A stretch of 64,000 nucleotides of DNA from Megamonas sp. UBA1796 (GTDB taxonomy: Bacteria; Bacillota; Negativicutes; Selenomonadales; Selenomonadaceae). The position numbers and the translations under genes were made by a program. The stretch is from the NCBI GenBank assembly GCA_002319795.1, contig DCFU01000031.1, positions 261,453 through 325,452 on the forward strand, given 5' to 3'. Of this stretch, positions 1 to 7,874 are shown piece after piece. Below the pieces are notes generated by a model, which searched no databases, had not been told where the DNA came from, and saw only the letters and a list, made by a program, of their open reading frames with translations. How positions within the stretch are numbered: position 1 is the stretch's first letter; the number at the start of each line of letters is the position of its first letter.

Positions 1-1
1 G

Positions 2-568
2 GCCGCAAATGCTGAGGTTGGTAAACGGCTGCTCGATGCGATGCGCTGGTATGACAACTATCTTGCCAAGGGTGAGGTGGACCGCAGTGCCAATCCGGCA
101 CCGGGCAATAAGAAAGGCGGTCTTTCGAATATCGTAGAGAAAGCTCTGGGGTCGATTGCCAAGGGCGGGACGAGCACAATCCGTGAGGTGATTGCGCCGG
201 GGGAACGGCCAGTGAAGAAGGGTCTTATCTATGCGGCCACACCGGCAAGTGACTTCGTCTGCGGCACATGCCAACTTGCTTCGGGTATTCATCTGCAGGT
301 ATTCACGACAGGGCGTGGGACACCGTATGGTCTGGCAATAGTACCGGTCATCAAGGTTTCCAGCCGCAGTGTGCTTGCAAAAAAATGGCCGGATCTTATT
401 GATGTTGATGCCGGGCGTATTGCTACGGGTGATGCTACGATTGAAAGCGTTGGTAAGGAGATCTTTGAGCTTATTATCGATATAGCCAGCGGGCGCAGGC
501 AGTCGTGGGCACAGCAATGGAAGATATATAATGACCTCTGTCTTTTCAATCCGGCGCCTGTGACCTGA
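2..568 (+). CDS. UxaA/GarD-family sugar-acid dehydratase, C-terminal part (5' end outside window)
   Basis: The open frame runs in from before the window, so only the C-terminal ~188 residues are seen; it stops at TGA 566-568. Visible family signatures are NPAPGNKKGG, a KGGTSTIREV segment and FTTGRGTPYG, all typical of the large C-terminal domain of altronate/galactarate dehydratases (UxaA/GarD). These enzymes dehydrate aldonates or aldarates to 2-keto-3-deoxy acids in the cytoplasm. The specific substrate cannot be told from this fragment. A strong terminator follows at once, so this is the last gene of its operon, but the next genes (an ACS-type carrier and a LarA homologue) also suit sugar-acid metabolism. 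The family assignment is firm; the substrate is open. Confidence 0.85.
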   Translation, partial: AANAEVGKRLLDAMRWYDNYLAKGEVDRSANPAPGNKKGGLSNIVEKALGSIAKGGTSTIREVIAPGERPVKKGLIYAATPASDFVCGTCQLASGIHLQVFTTGRGTPYGLAIVPVIKVSSRSVLAKKWPDLIDVDAGRIATGDATIESVGKEIFELIIDIASGRRQSWAQQWKIYNDLCLFNPAPVT

Positions 569-610
569 TTCTTGATTAGATAGCTTGCTTTTGTAAAGAC
601 GGAATGCAGC

Positions 611-651
611 AGGGTCTCTTTAATCCGTTTTGTTAAAGAGACCCTATTTTT
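611..651 (+). terminator. Intrinsic terminator after the UxaA-type gene
   Basis: A perfect 13-bp stem (611-623 with 633-645) closes a 9-base loop and is followed by a T-rich run. It separates the truncated dehydratase operon from the amidohydrolase gene. Confidence 0.9.
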
Positions 652-727
652 ACCCTAAATCCAAAGTTTTAATATATGGAAGAGGACGCAGGGTGTTAGC
701 TTTGCAGCATACGATAGGAGAAAAAGT

Positions 728-1867
728 ATGGATAAAATTTTGATTTCCCATGGTCGGGTGATAGATCCCGTCAGGCAATTGGACAAGATAGCAGATATCT
801 ATATAGCGGATGGCAGAATAGTTGCTGCCGTGGATGATTTTAAACCGGATGTTGTTCTTAATGCTTCAGGATGCATTGTTGTACCAGGATTGATAGACTA
901 TCATGCGCATGTATTCTATAAAGGAACCGATGCGGGAGTTCCGGTTGATATGATAGCGCTTCCCAATGGAGTTACGACGGTTGTAGATGGGGGGAGCGCG
1001 GGAACGGCAAATTATGAGTCGTTTTATGCGAGTATTGTAATGAACAGTGTAGCCAGAGTCAAAGCATTTTTGGCGCTCTCCTCCGATGGGCAGATAAGTA
1101 TGCACCGACCGGACTATTATGCGTCGGCAACCTGTGATATGAGCAGAATGGAGAAGCTTTTCAGAGATTATGCTTCGAACCTTGTTGGCATAAAGCTTAA
1201 GCAGACACGTGCGAATGTCTCAGGAGAAGGATTTGACGCGATTCAATGTGCGATAAGACTGGCGGAAAAGATAGGGTGCCGTATTAACGTGCATGTTATA
1301 GATCCTTCTGGTCCTTGCAGCCAGCTTGCAGCTTATTTCCGTGAGGGCGATATTTTTACGCATGTTTATCATGGATCTGGCAGCACGATCTTAGATGAAA
1401 ATAGACATGTGCTGCCAGAAATATGGGAAGCAAAAAAGCGTGGTGTCATTTTTGACGCATGCAATGGAAAAAACAATTTTGATTTTGAAGTAGCCGAGGC
1501 GGCTATACGGCAGAATTTTTATCCGGATATTATCAGTTCCGATATTACGGTGATGACTATGTATAAGCAACCGGCGGTTAGCTTACCGTGGCTTATGTCA
1601 AAATATCTTGCTATGGGAATGCCTCTGCAGGAGGTTATAAAAGCGGTTACAGCAACGCCAGCCAAACATATGGATATGGAGCATGAAATTGGTACGCTGG
1701 CACCGGGGGCTTGTGGTGATGTGGCTGTCTTTAAGGAAAAAGATCTTAAGTGTGAGTTCCTTGATATACGTGGTAACTGCAGAATAGGGAACAAACTGCT
1801 GCTTCCCCAGGCAACAATACGCAACGGTATGCTGGTATTCCGGCAAATGGATTTTATAAAAATTTAG
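728..1867 (+). CDS. Amidohydrolase/deacetylase-family metallohydrolase
   Basis: A 379-residue protein of the amidohydrolase superfamily (dihydroorotase-like branch). The N-terminal beta domain leads to the metal motif DYHAHVF (His59, His61). Lys156 in GIKLKQTR fits the carbamylated lysine, His189 (INVHV) and His212 (THVYHG) fit the next two ligands, and an Asp lies in ISSDIT. The C-terminus has the usual APGACGDVAVF segment. Such enzymes hydrolyse amides, N-acetyl groups or cyclic amides in the cytoplasm. ATG 728 has an AGGAG site 8 bases upstream. The MFS gene starts 45 bases downstream, so the two are probably co-transcribed, and the substrate may be what that carrier imports. The substrate is unknown; annotations such as dihydroorotase would be over-specific. 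Confidence 0.8.
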   Translation: MDKILISHGRVIDPVRQLDKIADIYIADGRIVAAVDDFKPDVVLNASGCIVVPGLIDYHAHVFYKGTDAGVPVDMIALPNGVTTVVDGGSAGTANYESFYASIVMNSVARVKAFLALSSDGQISMHRPDYYASATCDMSRMEKLFRDYASNLVGIKLKQTRANVSGEGFDAIQCAIRLAEKIGCRINVHVIDPSGPCSQLAAYFREGDIFTHVYHGSGSTILDENRHVLPEIWEAKKRGVIFDACNGKNNFDFEVAEAAIRQNFYPDIISSDITVMTMYKQPAVSLPWLMSKYLAMGMPLQEVIKAVTATPAKHMDMEHEIGTLAPGACGDVAVFKEKDLKCEFLDIRGNCRIGNKLLLPQATIRNGMLVFRQMDFIKI

Positions 1868-1912
1868 GCTGTTTTTTTCAATATTAAATAATAGATGACA
1901 GGAGCAAATAAC

Positions 1913-3124
1913 ATGGAAAATAAATGGTTTAGAATTGCGGGAACGCTTTGCTTTGGATTATTTGTTGCGTATCTTGACCGAACGAATTTATCCGTAGCAT
2001 TACCCTCGCTTTCTGCGGATCTGGGTATTGATGGTGCAATGAAATCTCTTGTGCTGACGATATTCCTTATCGGGTATGCCTTTGCAAATGTTTTTGGAGG
2101 GATCTGCACGAGAAAAGCCGAGCCTAAAACCGTGGTAGTACTTATGGTATTTATATGGTCGTTGGCAACCTTTTGTACCGGGATTATACAGTCTGTATTT
2201 ATTTTGTTAGCCTTTCGTTTCATTTTGGGGGTTACGGAGGGCGTATATTGGCCGCAGCAGTCACGCTTTGCCAGAGCATGGTTTTCTACGAATGAGCTCA
2301 CACGTGCGAATAGCATAATCCAGTATTATGGCCAATTTATGGCCCTGGCACTTGGTTTTATTATTCTTACACCCGTCTATGATGCTTTTGGTTGGAGAAT
2401 ACTGTTTTATATAACAGGTGGTGTAGGACTGCTTATTATTGTGCCTTTGTACTTAAAGATGCTGAAAAAGAATGACGATGCACCTTATAAAGAGGTTATG
2501 GACGAAAATGGCGAGACACCTAAATTGACGTTGAAATCTTTGGGTGGGCCAACTTTCCTTATGATTGTTTTTACCTATGTTACGCAGGGAATGTTATTTT
2601 GGGGAATTACCCTATGGATTCCGATGGTGGCAAAATCGTTGGGATTTTCTGGTATCCAGCAGGGGTTAGCCAGTGCGGCGCCTTATTTAATGGCTGTTGT
2701 TTTAGCGGTGCCTATTTCATATATCAGTGATAAGACCTGCAAACGTTCCCTTATCGCGTCATTAGGACTCATTATTCCCGGACTGCTTTTGGTGACATTG
2801 CCAGTAGTTGAAGCCCCGGTAGTAAAGATGGGCATCATTACGATTGCTATGGGATATTATGCAAGCAGCTTTACACCTAATATCTGGTCTATTATCCAGA
2901 AAACCGTAGAGCCTCACGCGGTGGGACCTGCTTCAGGGATTGTCAATGGTCTGGGCGCTGGCGGCGGCGGAACGATTGCCGGATTCCTTGTAGGTTACAT
3001 GCAGAGCGTTACAGGTTCCTATATGGCTGGCTTTGTGGTTTTGGGAATACTGGTTATCCTTGGAGGTATATCTTTGTTTATGTACGGTAAAATCAAGAGT
3101 AAAGAAATTAAGATGTCAATTTAA
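1913..3124 (+). CDS. MFS transporter, anion:cation symporter (ACS) family
   Basis: About 403 residues with roughly 12 hydrophobic segments. The first helix carries the ACS-family signature YLDRTNLSVALP, as in hexuronate, galactarate/glucarate and related organic-acid carriers (ExuT, GudP, GarP). It should import an organic acid with protons across the inner membrane. I chose ATG 1913 rather than the in-frame ATG 1895 because AGGAG (1900-1904) sits 8 bases before 1913 and would lie inside the longer form. The gene follows the amidohydrolase and ends in a terminator. Sugar acid is the likely substrate class, given the UxaA-type gene upstream and the LarA homologue downstream; the exact substrate is not readable. 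Confidence 0.85.
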   Translation: MENKWFRIAGTLCFGLFVAYLDRTNLSVALPSLSADLGIDGAMKSLVLTIFLIGYAFANVFGGICTRKAEPKTVVVLMVFIWSLATFCTGIIQSVFILLAFRFILGVTEGVYWPQQSRFARAWFSTNELTRANSIIQYYGQFMALALGFIILTPVYDAFGWRILFYITGGVGLLIIVPLYLKMLKKNDDAPYKEVMDENGETPKLTLKSLGGPTFLMIVFTYVTQGMLFWGITLWIPMVAKSLGFSGIQQGLASAAPYLMAVVLAVPISYISDKTCKRSLIASLGLIIPGLLLVTLPVVEAPVVKMGIITIAMGYYASSFTPNIWSIIQKTVEPHAVGPASGIVNGLGAGGGGTIAGFLVGYMQSVTGSYMAGFVVLGILVILGGISLFMYGKIKSKEIKMSI

Positions 3125-3154
3125 ACATGTGCATGTTTTTCTGATATGAAAAAT

Positions 3155-3188
3155 AAAAAGGAAGCGGAATCCTTCGCTTCCTTTTTTT
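3155..3188 (+). terminator. Intrinsic terminator after the MFS gene
   Basis: An A-rich/GGAAGCG stem (3155-3166) pairs with CGCTTCC plus a run of seven T (3175-3188). It ends the amidohydrolase-MFS unit. Confidence 0.9.
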
Positions 3189-3246
3189 GCAAATGTAAAA
3201 CAGGTCGTTGTTACACAAACATTAAGATTTATAAGAGGCGATTACA

Positions 3247-4551
3247 ATGGAAATTAAGCAGGGCGGTGTTGTATCAAAGATGCTGGCGGATGTCCAAATT
3301 CCCGCTATGTTTCGGGCAAAGCAAACCTTTCTGCGGGAATTTATCCCGCCGGAGCAAATACCAGATACTGTATTTGCCGAATTATCCAAGGAGAAAGTTG
3401 CCAGTCTCATCAAACCTGGCATGTCTATTGCCATTACAGCTGGCAGCCGTGGCATTGCAAACGTCGATATTATTACCCGGGCTATTGTAGCTTTTGTAAA
3501 AAGCAAAGATGCCCTTCCGTTTATTGTACCTGCTATGGGCAGCCACGGCGGAGCTACGGCCGAAGGACAATTGGAAATTTTGGCAGGCTATCATATCACA
3601 GAGGAAAGCATGGGCTGCCCAATTCGCTCCAGTATGGCAACTGTGTTGTTGGGCATATCGGGGCTGGGAAAACCGGTTTATATGGATAAGCATGCTTATG
3701 AAGCAGATGGAATCATCGTTTCATGTCGTTTGAAGCCGCATAACGCCTTCCGTGGGCCTTATGAGAGTGGTCCGTGCAAGATGATGGTCGTAGGACTAGG
3801 GAAACAGAGAGGCGCGGAAAGCGTACACAGTGACGGCATGGGGCTTATAGCGAAGAACCTTCCAGCTAATGCACGTGTTGTCCTGGATAAGGCGCCTATT
3901 TTGCTCGCCATTCCCTGCATGGAGAATGCCTATGATGAAACCTGCCGTATCGAAGCTATCCATCGCGACGATATTATGGCACGTGAGCCGGAGCTGCTGA
4001 AGTTTGCTTTTTCACATATGCCGAAGCTTCTTGTAGGTGAAGGTGATGTGCTTATTGTTGATGAAATCGGTAAGAACTTCAGCGGTACCGGCGTAGATCC
4101 GAATATCACCGGAACTTTTTCTACGGAATATGCCACAGGAGGACTGAATGTACAGCGCACCTGTATGCTGGATCTTACAGCGTGTTCACATGGCAATGGA
4201 TTGGGGGTTGGCTTGGCCAGCGTTATTACCAAGCGTCTTTTTGATAAGCTCGATTTGGAAAAAATGTATCCGAATTGCCTTACCAGCACGGTTTTGCAAT
4301 CGGCGGTCATTCCACTTATCATGCCTACGGATAAGGAGGCTATCCAGGCCTGCATCCGTACGCTGAATCAGGTGGATATGACGCGAACACGCGTCGTACG
4401 CATATCGAATAGTCTGCATATCGGACATATTATGTTGTCGGCAGCGTATTATACGGATGTATTTGGGGGCAAATATCCTGGGCTGGAGGCTGAGAGCTTG
4501 CCCGAAGCATTGAAGTTTGCTGCAGATGGCACGCTCGTTACAAGAATATAA
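3247..4551 (+). CDS. LarA-type nickel-pincer-dependent hydroxyacid racemase/epimerase homologue (DUF2088)
   Basis: A 434-residue member of the lactate racemase (LarA) superfamily, close to the family's usual length. Recognisable positions are SRGI (68-70 region), GSHGGAT (His100), LKPHNAFRGPYESG (Lys163, His165), GLGKQ (Lys186) and VHSDG (His194). These match in order the catalytic histidines and the lysine that binds the nickel-pincer nucleotide in LarA. Known relatives racemise lactate, malate and other 2-hydroxy acids, or epimerise D-gluconate at C2. The LarB/C/E cofactor genes are not in the window. Next to a sugar-acid-type carrier and a GlpA-like flavoprotein, epimerisation of an aldonate or similar 2-hydroxy acid is a reasonable guess. 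Family sure, substrate inferred. Confidence 0.85.
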   Translation: MEIKQGGVVSKMLADVQIPAMFRAKQTFLREFIPPEQIPDTVFAELSKEKVASLIKPGMSIAITAGSRGIANVDIITRAIVAFVKSKDALPFIVPAMGSHGGATAEGQLEILAGYHITEESMGCPIRSSMATVLLGISGLGKPVYMDKHAYEADGIIVSCRLKPHNAFRGPYESGPCKMMVVGLGKQRGAESVHSDGMGLIAKNLPANARVVLDKAPILLAIPCMENAYDETCRIEAIHRDDIMAREPELLKFAFSHMPKLLVGEGDVLIVDEIGKNFSGTGVDPNITGTFSTEYATGGLNVQRTCMLDLTACSHGNGLGVGLASVITKRLFDKLDLEKMYPNCLTSTVLQSAVIPLIMPTDKEAIQACIRTLNQVDMTRTRVVRISNSLHIGHIMLSAAYYTDVFGGKYPGLEAESLPEALKFAADGTLVTRI

Positions 4552-4600
4552 CGGTTATCCAGGTGCATATTAAGTGAGGTTTTTATGGAGGTGTCATATA

Positions 4601-6055
4601 TTGGAAAATATTTATGATGTGTTAATCATTGGTGCGGGTGTTGTCGGCAGTGCGGTAGCAAGGGAGTTTTCCCGCTACGAATTGCACATTGCTGTATTGG
4701 AGAAGGAGCTGGACGTGTGCATGGAGACGAGTGGCCGTAATACAGGGGTCCTGCATGGGGGCTTTACATATAAGCTGGGTTCTTTGAAAGCACAATGCTG
4801 CGTGGAGGGAAACCGGGAGTTTGATCGGGTGGCACAGGAACTGGATGTACCGTTCAAACGCACAGGCAAGGTTGTCGTAGGTTTTGATGAGAAGGACATG
4901 CAGAGCCTGTTGAAGTATAAACGAAATGGTGAAGCTAACGGGGTTCAGGGTCTTGAAATCATAGACAAGGCAAGACTCCAGGAAATGGCGCCAAGTGCAG
5001 GGGGAGAATTTGCCATGTATTCTCCGGCTTCAGGAATGTTAAATCCCTTTGTTTATACGGTTGCTTTGGCAGAGAATGCCGCACAAAATGGCGTGCATTT
5101 CTATTTTGACCATGAAGTTACGGGCATACGACGGCACGAAGGTTTGTACAGCATTCAGACAAATCAGGGCCGGTTTTGCACACGATGGGTAGTCAATTGT
5201 GCAGGACTGAATTCGGTGCAGGTATCTGAAATGCTGGGTATTGGCGGATATACACTCGGCGGCTTTAAGGGCGAGTATTTCGTACTGGACAAAAAAGCTG
5301 GCAAGGAGCTTAACATGCTTATTTATCCAGCACCGGGACCAAATGGCGGTTTTGCCACGCATGCGACACCGACTGTGGACGGAAATGTCCTTATTGGCCC
5401 GGATTCCAGGCTCGTTGATGATTTTGAAGATTATCGCGCTACACCGGAATCTCTGAAGCAGCTCGTACTGGATGGGAAGAAAATGTTTAAATATATGAAG
5501 CGCGAATATTTTATCCGCAATTTTTCCGGTATCCGGCCAAAGCTAATAAATAAGGATACAAAGGAAATTCTGGATTTTGTTGTCGAGGCCAGGAAAGAAG
5601 CCCCGAACAGCATAAATCTTGTAGGGATTGAATCCCCAGGACTTACGAGTGCATTGCCGTTAGCGCGGCGGGCCGTGGCCCTTATGCGGGAGCAAGAAAA
5701 ACTTTTGCCGAATCGGTCATTCAATCCAAGACGCAGGGGAATCCTGTGCTTTGCGGAGCAATCTGAAGAAAAGAAAAAGGCACTTATAAAGGAAAACCCG
5801 GATTATGGTGAGATTGTCTGTCGTTGTGAAACTGTGACGAGAGCAGAGATAGTCCAGGCTATACGTAATCCGCTGGGAGTACGTTCTCTTATTGGGATCA
5901 AAAATCGCACACGGGCAATGATGGGACGCTGTCAGGGCGGGTATTGTGAAACGCGGCTGGTGGAAATTATGGAGGAAGAGCTGCAGGAAAGCGAGAAGGA
6001 AATCGTTTATGGGCGCAAAGGCGGAAAAATGTTTACGGGGAAGGTGAGAGCATGA
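4601..6055 (+). CDS. GlpA-like FAD-dependent oxidoreductase with C-terminal BFD-type [2Fe-2S] domain
   Basis: From TTG 4601 the protein has about 484 residues. I prefer TTG 4601 over GTG 4574 because GGAGG (4587-4591) lies 9 bases before it. The N-terminus has a dinucleotide fold (IIGAGVVGSAVAREF) followed by a DAO-type catalytic domain, as in anaerobic glycerol-3-phosphate dehydrogenase subunit A and L-2-hydroxyglutarate oxidase. The last ~100 residues carry a BFD-like cluster site: CRCE, then MGRCQGGYC. Such enzymes oxidise a 2-hydroxy acid or polyol phosphate and pass electrons through the FeS cluster. It overlaps the next gene by ATGA and follows the LarA homologue by 49 bases. True GlpA is possible, but the neighbourhood hints at another hydroxy-acid substrate. 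Confidence 0.85.
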   Translation: MENIYDVLIIGAGVVGSAVAREFSRYELHIAVLEKELDVCMETSGRNTGVLHGGFTYKLGSLKAQCCVEGNREFDRVAQELDVPFKRTGKVVVGFDEKDMQSLLKYKRNGEANGVQGLEIIDKARLQEMAPSAGGEFAMYSPASGMLNPFVYTVALAENAAQNGVHFYFDHEVTGIRRHEGLYSIQTNQGRFCTRWVVNCAGLNSVQVSEMLGIGGYTLGGFKGEYFVLDKKAGKELNMLIYPAPGPNGGFATHATPTVDGNVLIGPDSRLVDDFEDYRATPESLKQLVLDGKKMFKYMKREYFIRNFSGIRPKLINKDTKEILDFVVEARKEAPNSINLVGIESPGLTSALPLARRAVALMREQEKLLPNRSFNPRRRGILCFAEQSEEKKKALIKENPDYGEIVCRCETVTRAEIVQAIRNPLGVRSLIGIKNRTRAMMGRCQGGYCETRLVEIMEEELQESEKEIVYGRKGGKMFTGKVRA

Positions 6056-7293
6056 CAGCTGTTATAAAAAAGGATGCAGTCATCATCGGAGGAGGTTCGG
6101 CAGGCCTGGCAGCCGCAGCTGCATTAAAGAAGCATGGGATTGAGGATATCGTTATTCTGGAGCGTGAGAAGCAGCTTGGCGGCATTCTTCGGCAGTGCAT
6201 TCATGAGGGTTTTGGGCTGTCTCGCTTTCATGAGGTTTTGAGCGGTCCGGAATATGCCCAGCGCTTTATAGATATTGTCCGAAAATTTCAGATCGCGTAT
6301 GTGACAGGAACAACCGTGCTTGATATAACGCCGCAAAAGCTTGTTACGGCAGTGTCGCGTGAGGGGCTTTTGACATATGAGGCGAAGGCTGTAATCCTGG
6401 CTATGGGTTGTCGGGAACGTACGCGAGGTGCAATCAGCATTCCGGGGACACGTCCGGCAGGTATATATAACGCCGGGGTAGCGCAGTCCTATATAAACCT
6501 GCATAATACGATGATTGGAAAAGAAGCGGTTATTCTGGGGTCAGGAGATATTGGCATGATCATGGCCAGACGGCTTACACTCGAAGGTGTGAAGGTGAAG
6601 GCGGTATTTGAGGTTCAGCCTTATCCGAGCGGGCTCCAGCGTAATATAGAGCAATGTCTGAACGATTATGATATTCCGCTGTATTTAAGCCATACAATAA
6701 CGGATATCAAGGGACGTGCCCGGTTGGAGGGGGTTACGGTCTCGAGGGTGGATGCACATATGCAGCCGATTGCGGGTACAGAAAAAGAATATGAATGTGA
6801 CACGCTGATACTGTCCGTAGGACTTATACCGGAAAATGAGCTATCGCTGTCCTGTGGGGTGGCCCTGGATCCACGTACGAAGGGAGCTGTTGTGGATGCA
6901 TATTATCAGACGAATGTGAAAGGTATCTTTGCCGCAGGCAATGTGCTGCAGGTACATGATCTTGTGGACTTTGTATCGCTGGAGGCAGAGCGTATGGCCG
7001 GTTATGCAGCAGAATATATTCATAAGGGATGTCTGCCGGTTTGTGATATTCCTTTGATAACAGATGGAAATATTGGTTATACGGTCCCGCAAAGAGTCCG
7101 CTCAGATGAAGCATTTAAGCTGTCTCTGCGTGTAAAACAGCCCTGTCATGATTGCGAAATCGTTTTAAAGCAGGCACAGCGAGTTTTGCAGAGCGTTAAA
7201 CTAAAGAAAGCAATTCCGGCGGAAATGATACAGATTGATGTTCCGGCAGGTAACATGGAATCTACAGATGCTTTGGAGGTGTTGCTGCAATGA
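6052..7293 (+). CDS. NAD/FAD-dependent oxidoreductase (partner of the GlpA-like flavoprotein)
   Basis: A 413-residue pyridine-nucleotide-disulfide-type reductase. The FAD-binding motif IIGGGSAGLAAAAAL is near the N-terminus, and a second nucleotide fold (ILGSGDIGMIMARRL) around residue 160 should bind NAD(P)H. The FAD-closing segment KGIFAAGNVLQVHDLVD is near residue 290. It lacks the CxxC redox disulfide of thioredoxin reductase. The start overlaps the stop of the preceding gene (ATGA 6052), and its own stop overlaps DUF1667 the same way, so the three are translationally coupled. In many Firmicutes and Thermotogae the same trio forms a soluble glycerol-3-phosphate-dehydrogenase-like complex in which this subunit probably moves electrons to NAD(P). 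Confidence 0.85.
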   Translation: MTAVIKKDAVIIGGGSAGLAAAAALKKHGIEDIVILEREKQLGGILRQCIHEGFGLSRFHEVLSGPEYAQRFIDIVRKFQIAYVTGTTVLDITPQKLVTAVSREGLLTYEAKAVILAMGCRERTRGAISIPGTRPAGIYNAGVAQSYINLHNTMIGKEAVILGSGDIGMIMARRLTLEGVKVKAVFEVQPYPSGLQRNIEQCLNDYDIPLYLSHTITDIKGRARLEGVTVSRVDAHMQPIAGTEKEYECDTLILSVGLIPENELSLSCGVALDPRTKGAVVDAYYQTNVKGIFAAGNVLQVHDLVDFVSLEAERMAGYAAEYIHKGCLPVCDIPLITDGNIGYTVPQRVRSDEAFKLSLRVKQPCHDCEIVLKQAQRVLQSVKLKKAIPAEMIQIDVPAGNMESTDALEVLLQ

Positions 7294-7652
7294 AAAAAAG
7301 CTATACATGTATTGTTTGTCCGAACGGCTGTGAAATAGTGGCCGATTTTACAGAGAAAGTGATTGTTTCACTTACCGGAGCGGGATGCAAAAGGGGGGGA
7401 GAGTATGTCAGGCAGGAAATCACCTGCCCTATGAGAAATATCACCTCCTCGGTAGGTGTGCTGGATGGGAAGCTGCCGCTGGTCAGCGTGAAGCTTTCAA
7501 AGCCGATACCGAAAGAAAAGATTTTTGCTGTGATGCAGGAAGTTCGGGCGATAAAGATTCAGGCGCCTGTAAAACTGGGGCAGGTGATTCTGGAAAAAGT
7601 TCTGGGTTTGGATTCGGATGTGGTGGCTACTAAGAATGTGGAAAAAATCTAA
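7290..7652 (+). CDS. DUF1667 protein, cysteine-rich subunit of the Glp-like redox complex
   Basis: A 120-residue protein with CIVCPNGCEI at the N-terminus, then GAGCKRG and TCPMR, giving five conserved cysteines that could hold a metal or FeS centre. This matches DUF1667, which almost always follows a GlpA-like flavoprotein and an FAD/NAD reductase. Its role is not established; electron transfer or complex assembly is likely. The start codon overlaps the previous stop by four bases. No classical terminator follows; a weak hairpin lies at 7657-7714. Confidence 0.85.
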   Translation: MKKSYTCIVCPNGCEIVADFTEKVIVSLTGAGCKRGGEYVRQEITCPMRNITSSVGVLDGKLPLVSVKLSKPIPKEKIFAVMQEVRAIKIQAPVKLGQVILEKVLGLDSDVVATKNVEKI

Positions 7653-7656
7653 AAAT

Positions 7657-7714
7657 ATCTGGTTTCTCCATGTGTAGGCGGCAATGCCAAAAGTAGTTTT
7701 CTGCACATGCCAGA
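7657..7714 (+). other. Imperfect hairpin after DUF1667 (weak)
   Basis: TCTGG/CCAGA and CATGTG/CACATG form two nested arms with an inner GGC/GCC pairing. No T-run follows, so it is not a clear terminator. The start of the small ORF at 7684 lies in its loop. Confidence 0.3.
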
Positions 7715-7848
7715 AATTATCTGTCTATACTTATAGAAGCATTTTACTGCAATCCATGGGCTTGCGGGAATCAGGCGAGCGGGCAATAGCGATGAAACAG
7801 GACATCAGAGCGTGCGGGGGGATGTTTTTCTATAAGAAGATTTATTGA
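7684..7848 (+). CDS. Possible small protein, 54 residues, CxC motif (unknown)
   Basis: An open frame from ATG 7684 to TGA 7846-7848 encodes 54 residues. It begins MPKVVFCTCQK, contains a second half rich in charged residues (GLRESGERAIAMKQD) and has a Cys-Gly-Gly near the end. An AGGCGG sequence precedes the start but only 2 bases away, which is too close for an ideal ribosome site. The amino-acid composition looks protein-like, and the ORF fills most of the gap between DUF1667 and the chemoreceptor. I do not recognise the family. It could equally be chance. Confidence 0.35.
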   Translation: MPKVVFCTCQKLSVYTYRSILLQSMGLRESGERAIAMKQDIRACGGMFFYKKIY

Positions 7849-7874
7849 TTTTTAGGATCACGGGGGGTATCAGA

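Noticed and set aside
1895..1912. Upstream ATG 1895 as start of the MFS gene
   Set aside because: The ribosome site AGGAG would then be inside the coding region; ATG 1913 is ideally spaced.
3146..3490. A 114-codon + strand frame after the MFS gene
   Set aside because: It runs through a clear terminator and then overlaps the LarA homologue in another frame, with no ribosome site.
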